Assembly (NCBI GenBank): GCA_016875255.1
Contig: VGRU01000027.1
Coordinates: 1-26,496, forward strand
Source: Deltaproteobacteria bacterium
GTDB lineage: Bacteria > Desulfobacterota > BSN033 > UBA1163
Direction of reading: 5' to 3'
DNA length: 26,496 nt
Shown: in pieces, positions 13,551 to 21,638 of the stretch
Layout: the number at the start of each line of letters is the position of its first letter
Numbering within the stretch: position 1 is the first letter of the stretch
Notes under the pieces: model-generated
Database searches by the model: none
What the model was told of the DNA's origin: nothing
Seen by the model: the letters and a program-made list of their open reading frames with translations, nothing else
Position numbers and translations under genes: made by a program

Positions 13551-13892
13551 CTACATATTTTCGTCCGGGAATTCCCTGGTAAAAGAAAATTTTAAAGGAT
13601 TGAGCATAAGCATTTTTGCTGAATCTTTTACTGCATTTGCAGGCTTATCTCCTTTTCGCGAGAAAATATCAACCGTAAGGGTAAAAGGAAGTGAGACGGA
13701 AAAAAGCCCCAATCCCACAACCGCTGCAGCAACCCCTAAGGGTCTTGCAACTATTAAATCAATCGTATTCCATTCGTCTGTAAATGGATCATCCTTTTTC
13801 CATTTATCCGAGGCCAATGCATTCGGATAAATACTTCCCATTATCATTGCGGAAATCAAAAGCATTGAAAAGGCTTTTTTATATCTCTTCAT
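13551..13892 (-). CDS. Small exported or membrane hypothetical protein
   Basis: 113 residues. Residues 1-28 form a signal peptide (basic MKRYKK, hydrophobic core, cleavage after ALA near 27). The mature part has a hydrophobic glycine/alanine segment, VARPLGVAAAVVGLGLFSVS (about 48-67), probably membrane inserted, then a basic stretch and LMLNPLKFSFTREFPDE. The family is one I have seen only as a hypothetical in Desulfobacterota-like genomes; no function is assigned. AAAGGAGG lies 7 nt before the ATG, and an almost perfect sigma-70 promoter (13920-13948) precedes it, indicating strong constitutive-type expression. Confidence 0.78.
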   Translation of the reverse strand: MKRYKKAFSMLLISAMIMGSIYPNALASDKWKKDDPFTDEWNTIDLIVARPLGVAAAVVGLGLFSVSLPFTLTVDIFSRKGDKPANAVKDSAKMLMLNPLKFSFTREFPDENM

Positions 13893-13919
13893 ATGCCCCT
13901 CCTTTCAAGTTTGAAAAAA

Positions 13920-13948
13920 ATCATATCAGAACTTGACGTCTTTGTCAA
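13920..13948 (-). promoter_or_regulatory. Near-consensus sigma-70 promoter
   Basis: On the minus strand TTGACA (13943-13948), 17 nt, TATGAT (13920-13925). It lies 28 nt upstream of the start at 13892 with a Shine-Dalgarno between. Confidence 0.8.
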
Positions 13949-14100
13949 TCATTTCAAAGAAATAAGCGGTTGAGGCAAAAAGGAGGGCGTTAACGCAAGG
14001 TTTTCATCAACCAGACAGAAATGATTTTAGCGATGAATAACTTGATTATCAGGAGATGAATCTTCAAAAGATAAAGATTGGCAAGCGTTTCTTCCTTGAT

Positions 14101-14229
14101 GATCTCGTAAAAAGTCCCTTTAGTCCTGGTTTTGTCATTCCGGCGAAAGCCGGAATCCAGTGTTTTCAATCGGTTAAGAATTCCTGGACTCCGGTTTTCA
14201 CCGGAGTGACGACTTTTTACGATTCCATC
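14101..14229. mobile_element. MITE-like element, copy 3
   Basis: Ends: TCGTAAAAAGTC (14105-14116) and GACTTTTTACGA (14211-14222). It is flanked by a perfect 9-bp direct repeat TTCCTTGAT (14092-14100 and 14230-14238), good evidence for transposition. Inside are the CATTCCGG/CCGGAAT and CTCCGG/CCGGAG hairpins, inverted relative to copy 1. Element plus duplication is 138 bp, a multiple of three. Confidence 0.88.
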
Positions 14230-14237
14230 TTCCTTGA

Positions 14238-14396
14238 TTACTCTAAACATCTGTCAACACCTCTTAAACTCCAGCCCGCATAATGATAAAGTGAATGATC
14301 ATAAACCCTGACCATGGCAGGAACAGGGGTTGATTCAAAAAAAAGGAGGAGGAAAGAGAAGATGAGTTTTTGAATCGTGTTCATCAATTGAATCAT
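14238..14396 (-). CDS. Possible 52-residue exported peptide
   Basis: This minus-strand frame encodes MIQLMNTIQKLIFSFLLLFF followed by ESTPVPA, which looks like a signal peptide with cleavage near residue 27, then a short tail rich in Y and H (VRVYDHSLYHYAGW). A second in-frame Met is at residue 5 (14384). No Shine-Dalgarno is visible, but a good sigma-54-type element (14409-14424) lies 13 nt upstream. The stop lies at the edge of the target duplication of MITE copy 3, so the downstream context was altered by that insertion. It could be a real small secreted peptide, a decayed gene start, or chance. Confidence 0.35.
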   Translation of the reverse strand: MIQLMNTIQKLIFSFLLLFFESTPVPAMVRVYDHSLYHYAGWSLRGVDRCLE

Positions 14397-14408
14397 ACAA
14401 GATATGAT

Positions 14409-14424
14409 TGCAACAATCCTGCCA
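14409..14424 (-). promoter_or_regulatory. Sigma-54-type promoter on the minus strand
   Basis: Read on the minus strand, TGGCAGGATTGTTGCA; GG and GC are 10 nt apart, with only the last C of TGGCAC replaced by G. Predicted transcription start is near 14398, just before the ATG at 14396. Confidence 0.45.
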
Positions 14425-14585
14425 AACCCAGAATGATACGACTACTTATTGATATCATTAAATATTTCCAATAACTCTTTTTAAAATGTTTTGAGTTTTG
14501 TGACATAGATTGTCAATAAATTGAAAAAGGGTCAATTCCGGAAAGAGAGTGAAAAGGAGTCTTTCAGAGCTCTCTGAAAAAATCC

Positions 14586-14614
14586 TTGACAACCGGAAAG
14601 AAAATCGTTATTTA
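14586..14614 (+). promoter_or_regulatory. Possible promoter for the HNH gene
   Basis: A perfect -35 TTGACA (14586-14591) is followed after 17 nt by TATTTA (14609-14614), a poor -10. It lies about 40 nt upstream of the HNH start and just after a palindrome TTTCAGAG-CT-CTCTGAAA near 14562-14579. Confidence 0.35.
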
Positions 14615-14656
14615 ACCTTAAAATTCAACAGGAATCTCAGATCATCTTCATAAGTT

Positions 14657-15181
14657 ATGGAGTGGACATTACTTCTGAACTCAACTTTCGAACCGTTGAG
14701 AGTGGTGACCTGGAAAAAGGCAATCATTATGGTCATGCTCGGAAAAGTGGAAGTGATCGAACAGTATGATCGGGCCATCAGGGGAATCAGCGTCTCGATT
14801 CATCTTCCGGCCGTCATTCGTTTAAATCGGTTTATCAGGAGAAAAACACCCATCATTAAATTTTCCAGACAAAATTTGTATGTCCGGGACAAGGGGATAT
14901 GTCAATATTGCGGAACCCCTTTTGAGCATAAAGAGCTGACCTATGATCATGTTGTCCCCCGTTCCAAAGGCGGGCAGACAGAATGGACAAATGTCGTCAC
15001 CTGTTGCACGGCTTGTAATCTCAGAAAGGGAGGGAGAACGCCGGAAGAGGCAGGCATGATCTTAATGAAAAAGCCTAAGGCCCCTATCTGGATCCCTCTA
15101 TTAACCAAGAGCCTAGGGATCGACGAAACTCCTTCGCCTTGGAAGGATTATCTCTACCTTCATCAGGAATGGTCACTATAA
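14657..15181 (+). CDS. HNH endonuclease family protein
   Basis: 174 residues. The N-terminus LLLNSTFEPLRVVTWKKAII and MLGKVEVIE is the conserved start of a widespread bacterial HNH family (McrA-like, COG1403). The HNH/zinc core is complete: C82-x2-C85, DH at 97-98, N112 in the WTNVV block, C117-x2-C120 and N121. Such proteins bind one structural zinc and one catalytic divalent metal and cut DNA; the cellular role of this free-standing chromosomal family is not known. No restriction-modification partner, intein or intron context is present here. No clear Shine-Dalgarno; the start fits the family N-terminus. Confidence 0.88.
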   Translation: MEWTLLLNSTFEPLRVVTWKKAIIMVMLGKVEVIEQYDRAIRGISVSIHLPAVIRLNRFIRRKTPIIKFSRQNLYVRDKGICQYCGTPFEHKELTYDHVVPRSKGGQTEWTNVVTCCTACNLRKGGRTPEEAGMILMKKPKAPIWIPLLTKSLGIDETPSPWKDYLYLHQEWSL

Positions 15182-15284
15182 ACGTTCATGGATACGATAC
15201 CCGGTAACCCACCCTTCTATTTTAGCCGCCTGTTTCAAAAAAAATGGGGAAAGAGGATTTGACGACTCACCAGAAGGAGAGGCC

Positions 15285-15803
15285 ATGAAACATCTTTGGG
15301 CTCCATGGAGAATGGATTATATTCTGAGGCGAAAAGAAAAAGGGTGCATCTTCTGCCTTCATCCAAGGCGCGATGGAGACAGGGACAATCTCATTTTATA
15401 TCGAGGGAATCATGCCTTTGTAATGATGAATAGATATCCTTACAATAATGGTCATCTGATGGTCGTCCCCCGTCGGCACTGCATCGACCTGGAATCTTTA
15501 AACCACTTTGAGTCAAAAGAACTCTTTGAACTATTAAGCGCTTCCATCAGGGTGTTAAAGAAATCCCTCTCCCCGGAAGGGTTCAATATCGGTGTCAATA
15601 TCGGGAAGGTCGGGGGAGCCGGTGAGGACCATATCCATTTTCATATCGTTCCCCGCTGGCCGGGGGATACCAATTTTATGCCGATCCTGGGGGAGACGAA
15701 GATCGTTCCAGAGTATCTTTCAAACACTTACCAGAGGCTTCATTCTGCCTTTATCGAACATCTGAAAAAAAGACCGGGACAGAAAGGAGGAGGAAAAAAG
15801 TGA
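15285..15803 (+). CDS. HIT family hydrolase (Ap4A phosphorylase/Fhit-like)
   Basis: 172 residues. The catalytic histidine triad is H116-x-H118-x-H120 in EDHIHFHIVPRW; NIGVNIGKVGGAG precedes it, and C21-x2-C24 (GCIFC) in the N-terminus with H64 may form the zinc site seen in some HIT proteins. The opening LWAPWRMDYI is typical of bacterial Ap4A-phosphorylase-type HIT proteins that act on nucleotide-AMP or dinucleoside polyphosphate substrates; the exact substrate is unknown. AAGGAG is 7 nt upstream of the ATG. The stop overlaps the GTG start of the next gene by 4 nt. Confidence 0.93.
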   Translation: MKHLWAPWRMDYILRRKEKGCIFCLHPRRDGDRDNLILYRGNHAFVMMNRYPYNNGHLMVVPRRHCIDLESLNHFESKELFELLSASIRVLKKSLSPEGFNIGVNIGKVGGAGEDHIHFHIVPRWPGDTNFMPILGETKIVPEYLSNTYQRLHSAFIEHLKKRPGQKGGGKK

Positions 15804-16132
15804 AATGGATTAAAACGCTTCTCATCATGATCATCTTCATCCTTGTCATCCTCTTCTCCCTTCAAAACAGGGAAGAAGTGGCTCTCCGATTTGGCCTTTA
15901 TCCCATCCAAGATCAGGTTTGGGAGGTCCCCAGGCTTCCCCTTTTTTTAATCATTCTCTGCTCCGTCTTTTTGGGGGTGGTGATCGGAGGGATCGGAGAC
16001 CTTTACCAGAGGTTTCAACTTAAAAAATCCCTTCGCCAAAATGAAAAAATGATTGAGAGATTGAGTAGGGAAGTTGAAACCCTTCGGGGCTCAGGCGTGG
16101 AACCATCCTCGTATCTTAAAAAAGATGTTTGA
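15800..16132 (+). CDS. LapA (DUF1049) family inner-membrane protein
   Basis: 110 residues with a GTG start overlapping the HIT stop (GTGA) and AAAGGAGG 9 nt upstream. Two transmembrane helices (about 4-20 and 46-68) flank a short loop carrying SLQNREEVALRFG, the LapA signature; the C-terminal third (70-100) is a cytoplasmic coiled coil (LRQNEKMIERLSREVETLR). In E. coli LapA works with LapB in controlling lipopolysaccharide assembly. No lapB-type TPR gene follows, so involvement in LPS is only a family-based suggestion. Confidence 0.85.
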   Translation: MKWIKTLLIMIIFILVILFSLQNREEVALRFGLYPIQDQVWEVPRLPLFLIILCSVFLGVVIGGIGDLYQRFQLKKSLRQNEKMIERLSREVETLRGSGVEPSSYLKKDV

Positions 16133-16185
16133 TCTCTTCAAGAAACTCATGAAAGCAATCTGCCCTTTCTTTGAAAAATATTCTC

Positions 16186-16214
16186 TTGCATTTAGGATGA
16201 AATTGTAGTATAGT
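16186..16214 (+). promoter_or_regulatory. Promoter for the rimP-nusA operon leader
   Basis: TTGCAT (16186-16191), 17-nt spacer, TATAGT (16209-16214). Predicted transcription start near 16221, just ahead of the intrinsic terminator at 16241-16269. Confidence 0.5.
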
Positions 16215-16240
16215 TTTTCCAAAGAGTCGGGTCTGCTGAA

Positions 16241-16269
16241 AAAGCGGGCTATTTGCCCGCTTTTTTTTT
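16241..16269 (+). terminator. Intrinsic terminator in the rimP leader
   Basis: AAAGCGGGC-TATTT-GCCCGCTTT gives a 9-bp stem, GC-rich at its top, followed by a run of T (to 16269). Either it ends the HIT-lapA transcript or, given the promoter located between lapA and this site, it attenuates the rimP-nusA operon. Confidence 0.88.
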
Positions 16270-16298
16270 AGGACTCCTCTTTTAAAAGAGAAAGAAAG

Positions 16299-16757
16299 AT
16301 GTCAGAGGAGATGATCCATCGGTTGATGAAAATGATCGACCCCATCCTTTTAGATGAAGGGATGGAATGCGTTGATCTTGAATACCGGAGGGAGGCCAGA
16401 GGATGGATCTTGCGCATTTATATCGATAAAGAGGGCGGGGTCACGCTCGACGATTGCGCCCGAATCAACCAGAAAGTAGGAAGAACGTTAGATGTGGAAA
16501 ACCCCATCGAGTCCCCTTATCACTTAGAAGTTTCTTCTCCAGGTTTAACAAGACCCCTCAAGACGGAAAAAGATTTCGTAAGATATCAGAATCGACTGGT
16601 GAGGGTTAAGACCGTTGAGCCCATTGAGAATCAACGACAGTTCAAAGGAAGGCTTTTAAGGGTTATCGATAAGGGGATTGAAATCGAAATGGATGAAACG
16701 ATCGTCCATATCCCTTTTCAAAGCATTGCAAAGGCCCGTTTAGAGTTGGAGTTTTAA
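16299..16757 (+). CDS. rimP: Ribosome maturation factor RimP
   Basis: 152 residues, full length. The N-terminal alpha/beta domain includes GMECVDLEYRREARGWILRI and IDKEGGVTLDDCARINQKVG; YHLEVSSPGLTRPLK (about 76-90) is the family signature; the C-terminal SH3-like barrel is at about 95-150. RimP assists assembly of the 30S 3' domain. It heads the conserved nusA operon. Its Shine-Dalgarno is weak (GAGAAAG), and a palindrome CTCTTTTAAAAGAG (16277-16290) lies in the leader just after the terminator, so translation or readthrough may be regulated. Confidence 0.96.
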   Translation: MSEEMIHRLMKMIDPILLDEGMECVDLEYRREARGWILRIYIDKEGGVTLDDCARINQKVGRTLDVENPIESPYHLEVSSPGLTRPLKTEKDFVRYQNRLVRVKTVEPIENQRQFKGRLLRVIDKGIEIEMDETIVHIPFQSIAKARLELEF

Positions 16758-16782
16758 GAAGGATAAGAAGGAGAGATCGACC

Positions 16783-18261
16783 ATGCCGACCAATCTAAAT
16801 TTTGTGATTGACCAGGTGGGAAAGGACAAAGGGATCGACCGGAGGGTGATCATCGAAGCCCTGGAACAAGCGGTCCTGACCGCCTCCAGAAAAAAATACG
16901 GTCAACAGGGAGAGATTGAGGTTCACTATAACGAGGAAATTGGCGAGGTGGAGTTATTTCAATTTAAACAGGTCGTCGAAGAAGTGATCGACCCCTCAAC
17001 GGAAATCTTGCTTGAAGAGGCAAAGGAGCTGGACAGCGAGGTCCAGATTGGGGACAGCCTGGGTGTCAAACTCAATACCGATTTTGGTCGGATCGGCGCC
17101 CAGACGGCGAAACAGGTGATCATCCAGAAGGTTCGCGATGCCGAAAGGGATAATGTCTTTAATGAGTTTAAAGACCGCAAAGGAGATCTTGTTAGTGGAA
17201 TGGTGCAGAGGATGGAGAAAGGAAATCTTTTCGTCAATATTGGAAGAGCGGAAGCCGTCCTATTATCCAAAGAGCAGATTCCGGGTGAGGTCTACCGACA
17301 GGGAGAACGGATCAGAGCCTATATTCTTGATGTTCAGAAGAATGCCAAGGGACCCCAGGTCTTTCTTTCCAGAACGCATCCGGGGTTTCTCGTCAAGCTT
17401 TTCGAAATGGAGGTGCCGGAGATCGCCGAAGGGGTGATCAAGATCATCAGCGCCGCCCGGGAACCAGGAGAGAGGGCGAAGATCTCCGTCTACAGCTCAA
17501 GCCGTGATGTCGATCCAGTCGGAGCCTGTGTGGGAATGAAAGGTTCCAGGGTCCAGAATGTGGTTCAGGAACTCCGCGGCGAACGGATCGATATCATCCC
17601 GTGGTCGCAGGATCAGGCCAAATATATTTGCAGCGCGCTTGCTCCTGCCAAGGTCTCAAGAGTTTATATCGATGAGGAAAACCGTCATATGGAGGTGGTG
17701 GTTGCGGATGACCAGCTTTCCCTTTCCATAGGGAAAAAAGGGCAGAATGTTCGTTTGACCTCCAAATTAACAGGCTGGAAGATTGACATCAAGAGCGAAT
17801 CAAAGATGGAAAAGATTTCGGGCGAGATTCTGGAGAGCTTTAAGGGCCTTCCGCATATCGGCGATGTGGGAAGCCGCATCCTTTATAACGAAGGGTTTCG
17901 ATCTCTCCAGGAGCTTGGGGAAGCGGATCCCGAAGAATTGGCCAAGATTTTAGGGACCGAGAAGGGGAAGGCAGCCGAAATTGTTCAAATCGCATTGCGG
18001 ATGGTTCAGGCGAAGGGGCCTGAAGAAGGCGCTATGGAATCTCCACAAACCGTCGAAGCATCGGGCCTCGACGCTCTGGAAAGAATAGAAGGGGTCGGAA
18101 AGAAACTTGCAGAAATCCTTAAAAGCCATGGATTTCATACCATCCAGGACATTCTGAAGTCAGACGTGGAAAAACTTTCAAACCTTCCGGGAATTGGTGA
18201 AAAAAAGGCGGATAAATTGATCCGCTCAGCGAAAGAGTTTCTTGAAAGCAACCCCTCATGA
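16783..18261 (+). CDS. nusA: Transcription termination/antitermination factor NusA
   Basis: 492 residues. Domains in order: RNA polymerase-binding N-terminal domain (1-125), S1 (about 133-200, GDLVSGMVQRMEKGNLFVNI), KH1 (about 210-278, with GACVGMKGSRVQNVV), KH2 (about 280-345, SIGKKGQNVRLTSKL), then C-terminal helix-hairpin-helix/acidic repeat region (350-492) with two repeats, LERIEGVGKKLAEIL and LSNLPGIGEKKADKLI. NusA modulates pausing, Rho-dependent and intrinsic termination and rRNA antitermination. AAGGAG precedes the ATG. The stop overlaps ylxR by 4 nt (ATGA). Expression may be autoregulated through the upstream terminator. Confidence 0.97.
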   Translation: MPTNLNFVIDQVGKDKGIDRRVIIEALEQAVLTASRKKYGQQGEIEVHYNEEIGEVELFQFKQVVEEVIDPSTEILLEEAKELDSEVQIGDSLGVKLNTDFGRIGAQTAKQVIIQKVRDAERDNVFNEFKDRKGDLVSGMVQRMEKGNLFVNIGRAEAVLLSKEQIPGEVYRQGERIRAYILDVQKNAKGPQVFLSRTHPGFLVKLFEMEVPEIAEGVIKIISAAREPGERAKISVYSSSRDVDPVGACVGMKGSRVQNVVQELRGERIDIIPWSQDQAKYICSALAPAKVSRVYIDEENRHMEVVVADDQLSLSIGKKGQNVRLTSKLTGWKIDIKSESKMEKISGEILESFKGLPHIGDVGSRILYNEGFRSLQELGEADPEELAKILGTEKGKAAEIVQIALRMVQAKGPEEGAMESPQTVEASGLDALERIEGVGKKLAEILKSHGFHTIQDILKSDVEKLSNLPGIGEKKADKLIRSAKEFLESNPS

Positions 18262-18497
18262 GCCATAAGGGATATGTCCCGATTCGCATGTGCATGGGAT
18301 GCGGAAAGAGAAGAAAGAAAGAGGAAATGATTCGCTTTACCCGGACCGCCAACGATCGAGCCCTGGTTCCCGCTGGAAAGAATCAGGATGGGCGAGGGTT
18401 TTATCTCTGCCCGGATGCATCCTGTTTAAAAGCCGCAAAGAAGAAGCGGAGGTTAGACCCCTTTAAAGATAATTGCAAAATGCAAATTGAACAATGA
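18258..18497 (+). CDS. ylxR: YlxR (DUF448) family RNA-binding protein
   Basis: 79 residues. It starts at an ATGA overlap with nusA. The motif IRMCMGCGKRRKKEEMIRF (9-27) and GRGFYLCPDASCLKAAKKKR (46-65) are the family hallmarks: a small basic nucleic-acid-binding fold encoded between nusA and infB. In Firmicutes the homologue (RnpM) modulates RNase P. The companion L7Ae-like gene ylxQ, often next in line, is absent here. Confidence 0.92.
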   Translation: MSHKGYVPIRMCMGCGKRRKKEEMIRFTRTANDRALVPAGKNQDGRGFYLCPDASCLKAAKKKRRLDPFKDNCKMQIEQ

Positions 18498-18527
18498 GCG
18501 AACAAAGCTAATGTTCTAATTTGCATT
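18479..18527 (+). repeat. 10-bp inverted repeat between ylxR and infB
   Basis: AATGCAAATT (18479-18488) and AATTTGCATT (18518-18527) form a perfect stem spanning the ylxR stop codon, about 23 nt before the infB Shine-Dalgarno. No T-run follows, so it is not a terminator; possibly an mRNA processing or stability element. Confidence 0.5.
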
Positions 18528-18565
18528 GATCTTTTGAAAAGGGTTGTTGTAAAGGAGGAAGTTGA

Positions 18566-21112
18566 ATGGCGAAGGTAAAAGTCCTCGACCTTGCAGGTGA
18601 CGTTGGGGTAGGGGACGACAAACTGCTTCAGAAATTAAAACGGATGGGGTTGAAGGTTAAGGATAAAAAGCCTGAACCTTCCGAGAAGGCCGCCCCGCTC
18701 TCTGATGAGAAGATCATTGAAAAGGATGCTGAGAAAGAGGTCGTCGAGAAGCGGGTCAAACCCACGGTCATCCGAAGAAGAACGAGAAGTCTCGAGATTC
18801 CGCCCCCGCCCCCTCCTCCTGTCTCTGTCGCCCCCGAGATTGTCGGTCCAAAAGAAGTGACAAAACAGGAAGTGATTCCCCCTAAATTGGAGGCAGAGGC
18901 AAAGTTCGCGAAGAAAGGGGAGAAAAGGGAAGAAAAGGAAAGAAAACCCTCCCCAAAATTCCAGAAGGCAGAGAAGAAACCGGAAGGAATCATCGAGGTG
19001 AAAGCCGAAGTCAAAGAGGTTGAGCCACCCAAGCCGGTCGCCGCTCCTGCCAGACCTGTGGTCAGAGAAGGTGCGAAAGGGATCAAGAAGGCTGCGGAAG
19101 CGGTAAAACAGAAGGAAGTCCCTGCTAAAAAGTTGGAGACAAAATTTCCCACGAAAGAAGAACTCCTTCAAGCGAAGAAAAAGGGAATCATTAAGAAACG
19201 AAAACTGATCGAAGAGAGGATGGTGCAGGAGGAGGATTTTACAGAAGATAAAAAACATGAAAAAGAAGGGGAGTTGATAGGCAGACCCTTTAAACCTTTT
19301 AAGAAGAAGCTCGTTCTGAAGTCACCCAAAAGGACGGAGATCACTGTCCCCAAACCCATCAAGAGAATCATTCGGATCGCCGAGGTCATCTCGGTCGGCG
19401 ACCTTGCCAAAAGGATGGGCGTCAAGGGAGGGGATTTGATTAAAAAATTGATGGATATCGGCGTCATGGTCACGATCAACCAGATGATTGATGCGGATGT
19501 GGCTTCCCTGGCGGCGAGTGAGTTCGGATATGAAGTGGAACGCGTTTCCATTGAACGTCAGGAGCTTCTCGAAAGGAAAGAGGATCGCCCCGAAGAATTA
19601 CAGGCCAGGCCTCCCGTGGTCACGATCATGGGCCATGTCGATCACGGTAAAACCATGCTCCTGGACGCCATCCGGAAGACGAACGTGGTGGAAGGCGAGG
19701 CGGGTGGAATCACCCAGCATATCGGGGCCTATGATGTCCAGCTGGAAAACGGGCATGTCGTTTTTATCGATACTCCCGGCCATGAGGCATTTACGGCAAT
19801 GAGGGCCAGGGGAGCGCAGGTGACCGATGTGGTTGTCCTGGTGGTCGCTGCGGATGACGGGGTCATGCCGCAGACCAAAGAGGCCATCGATCATGCCAGG
19901 GCAGCGAAGGTTCCCATCCTCGTCGCCATCAACAAAATTGACAAACAGAATGCCAATCCCGAAAAAGTGAAAAAAGAAATGTCAGAATATGGATTGGCCC
20001 CCGAACAATGGGGAGGCAGCACGCTCTATGCGGAAATATCCGCCAAACAGAAGATCGGAATCAAAGAACTGCTCGAACTCGTTTTACTTCAGGCGGAGAT
20101 TCTGGAGTTGAAAGCCAACCCCAATAAGCCGGCTCGGGGGATTGTGATTGAAGCCAAGCTTGACAAGGGAAGAGGACCCGTCGCAACCGTTCTGGTTCAA
20201 GAGGGGACCTTGAAGGCAGGGGATGTCTTCATTGCAGGCTCTCACTATGGAAGGGTAAGGGCCATGCTCAACGATAAAGGGCAGAAGATCGAAAAGGCAG
20301 ACCCCTCCACCCCGGTGGAAGTGTTGGGTTTTACGGATGTTCCGGATGCCGGAGAGATGTTCATCGTGGTCACGGAAGAGAGGATGGCCAAACAGATCAG
20401 CCTCTATCGACAGGAGAAGATTCGCGACAAGGAACTCTCCAAGCTGAGCAAGGTCTCTCTTGAAGAGCTCTATGAAAAGATCAAGAAGGGTGAGATCAAA
20501 GAGCTTAATACGGTCATCAAAGCGGACGTCCAGGGATCGATCGAAGCGATGAAGGAGGCTTTGAAAAAACTTTCCAACGATGAAGTCAAAGTGAACATCA
20601 TCCATGACGGGGTCGGCGGAATCACGGAGACCGATGTGAACCTCGCTTCCGCCTCCAATGCGATCATCATCGGGTTCAATGTGAGGCCAGGCCCCAAGGC
20701 CCAATCTCTCGCCGAGCAGGAAAGCGTCGATCTCCGGTCCTATTCGGTCATTTACGATGCTGTCTCGGATATCAAGAAAGCCATGGAGGGCCTCTTAGAA
20801 CCGACCTACAAGGAGCATCTTCTGGGCAGAGCCCAGGTGCTTCAGCTCTTCAATGTCCGTAAAATGGGGACCGTTGCCGGGAGCTTGATCACCGACGGGA
20901 AAGTGGTCAGGGGATCCCACGCCAGACTTCTCAGGGACAACGTCGTCATTTATGACGGACGGATTTCCTCGCTCAAACGATTTAAAGACGATATGAAGGA
21001 GTGCACTCAGGGTCTTGAATGCGGCATCTGGATGGAGAATTTTAACGATATCAAACCCGGGGATATCATTGAATCCTATGAGATGGAGGAAATTCAGTCC
21101 CACTTGTCTTGA
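18566..21112 (+). CDS. infB: Translation initiation factor IF-2
   Basis: 848 residues. A small IF2-N-like helix set is at the extreme N-terminus (residues 2-33). A long charged linker rich in K, E and P (35-270) follows, then a second IF2-N domain (about 275-325). The GTPase domain has G1 GHVDHGKT (356-363), G3 DTPGH (402-406) and G4 NKID (456-459), followed by domains II, III and IV, the last binding fMet-tRNA. IF-2 directs initiator tRNA to the 30S subunit and promotes subunit joining. A strong AAAGGAGG (18551-18558) precedes the ATG. Linker length varies widely in this family. Confidence 0.98.
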   Translation: MAKVKVLDLAGDVGVGDDKLLQKLKRMGLKVKDKKPEPSEKAAPLSDEKIIEKDAEKEVVEKRVKPTVIRRRTRSLEIPPPPPPPVSVAPEIVGPKEVTKQEVIPPKLEAEAKFAKKGEKREEKERKPSPKFQKAEKKPEGIIEVKAEVKEVEPPKPVAAPARPVVREGAKGIKKAAEAVKQKEVPAKKLETKFPTKEELLQAKKKGIIKKRKLIEERMVQEEDFTEDKKHEKEGELIGRPFKPFKKKLVLKSPKRTEITVPKPIKRIIRIAEVISVGDLAKRMGVKGGDLIKKLMDIGVMVTINQMIDADVASLAASEFGYEVERVSIERQELLERKEDRPEELQARPPVVTIMGHVDHGKTMLLDAIRKTNVVEGEAGGITQHIGAYDVQLENGHVVFIDTPGHEAFTAMRARGAQVTDVVVLVVAADDGVMPQTKEAIDHARAAKVPILVAINKIDKQNANPEKVKKEMSEYGLAPEQWGGSTLYAEISAKQKIGIKELLELVLLQAEILELKANPNKPARGIVIEAKLDKGRGPVATVLVQEGTLKAGDVFIAGSHYGRVRAMLNDKGQKIEKADPSTPVEVLGFTDVPDAGEMFIVVTEERMAKQISLYRQEKIRDKELSKLSKVSLEELYEKIKKGEIKELNTVIKADVQGSIEAMKEALKKLSNDEVKVNIIHDGVGGITETDVNLASASNAIIIGFNVRPGPKAQSLAEQESVDLRSYSVIYDAVSDIKKAMEGLLEPTYKEHLLGRAQVLQLFNVRKMGTVAGSLITDGKVVRGSHARLLRDNVVIYDGRISSLKRFKDDMKECTQGLECGIWMENFNDIKPGDIIESYEMEEIQSHLS

Positions 21113-21144
21113 GTCCCAATGGGTTGAAACGGGAGGAAAAAGGG

Positions 21145-21432
21145 ATGGTCGTTGGAATTTGTCAGCTTGATTTTCGAATTCCGGAGAATCATTCGCTCAA
21201 AGGAAAGCGCCATGTCCTCCGAAAAATGATCGACAGAGTGAGACATCGATTCAATGTATCCATCTCGGAGGTCGGGGACCAGGATCTCTGGCAGAGGGCG
21301 CAGATCGGGATCTGCGCGGTGGGAAATGACCGCAGGCATATTAACTCCAGTCTGGACAAGGTGGTTGATTTCATCGAAAAGATGAGCCTCGGAGAGCTGG
21401 TTCATACGGAGATGGAGATCCTCTCGGTCTGA
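21145..21432 (+). CDS. ylxP: YlxP (DUF503) family protein
   Basis: 95 residues from ATG 21145, with GGGAGG (21131-21136) upstream; the in-frame extension toward 21109 overlaps infB and lacks family similarity. MVVGICQLDFRIPENHSLKGKRHVLRKMIDRVRHRFNVSISEV is the typical DUF503 ferredoxin-like start, and QIGICAVGNDRRHINSSLDKV follows. Function is not established; the gene is nearly always between infB and rbfA, implying a role in ribosome assembly or translation. Confidence 0.92.
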   Translation: MVVGICQLDFRIPENHSLKGKRHVLRKMIDRVRHRFNVSISEVGDQDLWQRAQIGICAVGNDRRHINSSLDKVVDFIEKMSLGELVHTEMEILSV

Positions 21433-21450
21433 ATGTTGGGCCATAAAAAG

Positions 21451-21626
21451 GGTGACGGTGACGAAGCCCGTGACGTACAATGAACGATGGACAATAAACA
21501 ATGAACGGTTAAGGCAACGGTGACGATGCCCGTATCGTTCATAAAAGGTTACGGCTGTCGTCTTTTATTTCTTTTCACGTAGCCGTTACCGGTAACCGAA
21601 ACGGGCCTCGTTGCCGTTACCGTTAA
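21451..21626. repeat. Palindromic repeat family 2, copy 2 plus a fragment (upstream of rbfA)
   Basis: A palindrome at 21505-21626 aligns with the reverse complement of 1748-1857: shared blocks include GATGCCCGTATCGTT near its left end, AAAAGGTTACGGCTGTCGT in the middle and CGTTGCCGTTACCGTTAA at its right end. Immediately before it, 21451-21475 repeats the arm sequence GGTGACGGTGACGAAGCCCG and is joined to short tandem ACAATGAACG-type units. The right end is 12 nt from the rbfA start. Confidence 0.75.
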
Positions 21627-21638
21627 ACTTTTAAAGTT

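Noticed and set aside
13990..14283. Overlapping reading frames on both strands through 14101-14229
   Set aside because: Both read through MITE-like copy 3 and contain repeat-derived peptides; not annotated as genes, though a shorter pre-insertion frame is discussed in the findings.
14341..14375. Strong AGGAGGA-type ribosome-binding sequence on the + strand followed by ATG AGT TTT TGA
   Set aside because: The frame is three codons long; the purine run is the complement of the hydrophobic leucine/phenylalanine stretch of the minus-strand signal peptide.
18628..19258. Long minus-strand frames opposite the infB linker
   Set aside because: Serine/phenylalanine/leucine-rich shadows of the lysine/glutamate-rich IF-2 linker; no start signals.
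20084..20704. 206-codon minus-strand frame opposite infB
   Set aside because: Antisense shadow of a highly conserved GTPase gene.
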